Assembly: GCA_002780705.1 (NCBI GenBank)
Contig: PEUP01000039.1
Coordinates: 3,442-9,414, forward strand
Reading direction: 5' to 3'
Length of the DNA stretch: 5,973 nucleotides
Origin: Elusimicrobia bacterium CG03_land_8_20_14_0_80_50_18
Lineage (GTDB): Bacteria > CG03
Shown here: one piece after another, positions 5,233 to 5,973 of the stretch
Layout: every line of letters begins with the position of its first letter
Position numbering within the stretch: the stretch's first letter is position 1
Notes under the pieces: model-generated
The model's input: only the letters and a program-made list of their open reading frames with translations
Told to the model about the DNA's origin: nothing
Database searches by the model: none
Position numbers and translations under genes: made by a program

Positions 5233-5953
5233 GGTTAGGGCTCTTCTGATGGGCGGGCAGGCCTGTATTCTTTACGGCGGCGCGGAGTTCAGCAGGAATA
5301 TTGATTTTGCCGTCATGGTTTCTGACGAAGGCCTTAACAGCCTGAAATCGGCCCTGGCGGAACTTGAAGCGGAAAATATTTTTGTTCCTCCGCTTTCGCA
5401 AGAGGCGCTGATGAAAGGGCATGCCTGCCATTTCCGCTGTAAGGGCGAGGGCATGAGAGATTTAAGAATTGATGTTATGGGCGTGATGAGAGCTGTGTCG
5501 CCTTTTCCGGAATTGTGGGAGCGCCGGGTTGAAATTGAGCTGCCCGAAATCGGGGGAGTTCCGGTTATGGCGCTGGCGGATCTCGTTCAAGCCAAAAAAA
5601 CGCAGAGGGACAAGGACTGGCATATGCTCAGACAGCTTATTGAATCGGATATGTATAAATCGTCTAACGAGCTTTCCCGCGAAAAAATATTATTCTGGTT
5701 CGCCGAATGCAGAACGCCGGAGCTGCTTGTCAATTTGGCGGCGAAATATCCCGCTCTTGCCGGCGTCGCGTTGGAAAAGCGGCCTCTTCTTGAGTCCGCT
5801 ATTTCCGGGAATGCGGAGGAAACGGCCAGACTGCTGAAAAGCGAAGAAGACATGGAAAAAGAGCTTGACCTGCGCTACTGGCAGGGGCTGAAGGCCGAGC
5901 TTGAAAAATGGCGGCATGAAAAAAAACACGGAATGTGTAATGGGGTAATTTAG
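5186..5953 (+). CDS. Minimal nucleotidyltransferase-fold protein with D-to-N change in its DxD motif
   Basis: A 255-residue soluble protein with the polymerase-beta/MNT-like nucleotidyltransferase core: ALLMGGQACILYGG with GGQA at 23-26, then FSRNIDFAV where the metal-binding D-x-D is N38-x-D40, a third acidic residue in LRIDVMG (D96), and the family block ADLVQAKKTQRDKDW at 131-145. I recognise the pattern FSRD-x-D, GHAxHFRC, RxDVM, LWERR, DLVxAKKTQRDKDW from bacterial nucleotidyltransferases of unknown substrate, often beside a small partner gene. The change from Asp to Asn needs only GAT to AAT and may reduce or remove metal binding. The C-terminal half is helical and charged. The last residues KHGMCNGVI run into a short palindrome and may not be native. 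The start overlaps the upstream gene by 47 bases, which implies translational coupling. Related folds act as AbiEii or MNT toxins and antitoxins; that role here is inference. Confidence 0.8.
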   Translation: MSSPIHRVLSTFLKHKVRALLMGGQACILYGGAEFSRNIDFAVMVSDEGLNSLKSALAELEAENIFVPPLSQEALMKGHACHFRCKGEGMRDLRIDVMGVMRAVSPFPELWERRVEIELPEIGGVPVMALADLVQAKKTQRDKDWHMLRQLIESDMYKSSNELSREKILFWFAECRTPELLVNLAAKYPALAGVALEKRPLLESAISGNAEETARLLKSEEDMEKELDLRYWQGLKAELEKWRHEKKHGMCNGVI

Positions 5954-5965
5954 GAACAGTACCTA
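5951..5965 (+). repeat. Short palindrome containing the stop codon of the last gene
   Basis: TAGGAACAGTACCTA is a dyad around A5958 with one mismatch (A5955 against A5961). Its first three bases are the TAG stop of the nucleotidyltransferase gene. The preceding GGGGTAATT and following TTATCACG look A/T-rich and repeat-like, but the window ends at 5973, so the element cannot be delimited. Confidence 0.45.
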
Positions 5966-5973
5966 TTATCACG

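Overview
The window reads as a bacterial chromosome segment with five genes, all on the + strand, and almost no free space. Strong purine-rich Shine-Dalgarno sites, ATG starts and moderate G+C with visible variation between genes fit a Gram-negative-type genome. Short palindromes and (T)TAAGGAC-GTCCCCTTTTT-like repeats, placed even inside a coding sequence, remind me of uncultivated lineages such as Omnitrophota or Elusimicrobiota. That assignment is recollection, not proof.

Layout. (1) 38-1297: an AAA-type ATPase of the ATPase/DUF4143 family, visibly A+T-richer than the next gene. (2) 1320-2951: a bifunctional mannose-1-phosphate guanylyltransferase / mannose-6-phosphate isomerase (ManC/AlgA type) that makes GDP-mannose. 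It carries two in-frame, repeat-rich insertions, in the loops just before and just after two conserved catalytic blocks. (3) 2983-4902: a large protein with an unrecognised N-terminal domain, a SEC-C-type zinc motif, TPR repeats and a winged-helix-like C-terminal region; function unknown. (4) 4903-4999: a short spacer with an imperfect palindrome running into a T-tract. (5) 5000-5953: a small two-gene module, a 63-residue protein (possibly frameshifted or preceded by a 12-codon leader) overlapping a 255-residue minimal nucleotidyltransferase. The window ends in another short palindrome whose left arm contains that gene's stop codon.

Genes 1-3 are spaced by 22 and 31 bases and could be co-transcribed, although their functions do not obviously connect; this looks like accessory or mosaic DNA rather than a dedicated pathway. 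The nucleotidyltransferase pair is translationally coupled by a 47-base overlap and resembles a toxin-antitoxin-like module, but the first Asp of its expected catalytic D-x-D is Asn.

The most interesting signal is in manC. A 21-base palindrome sits exactly at the centre of a GGAC/GTCC dyad. That unit is itself part of a 78-base in-frame tandem duplication that copied native manC codons. Upstream, a 75-base in-frame segment is bounded by 11-base direct repeats. All these lengths are multiples of three, so the enzyme stays open. This parallels in-frame palindromic elements such as the Rickettsia RPEs.
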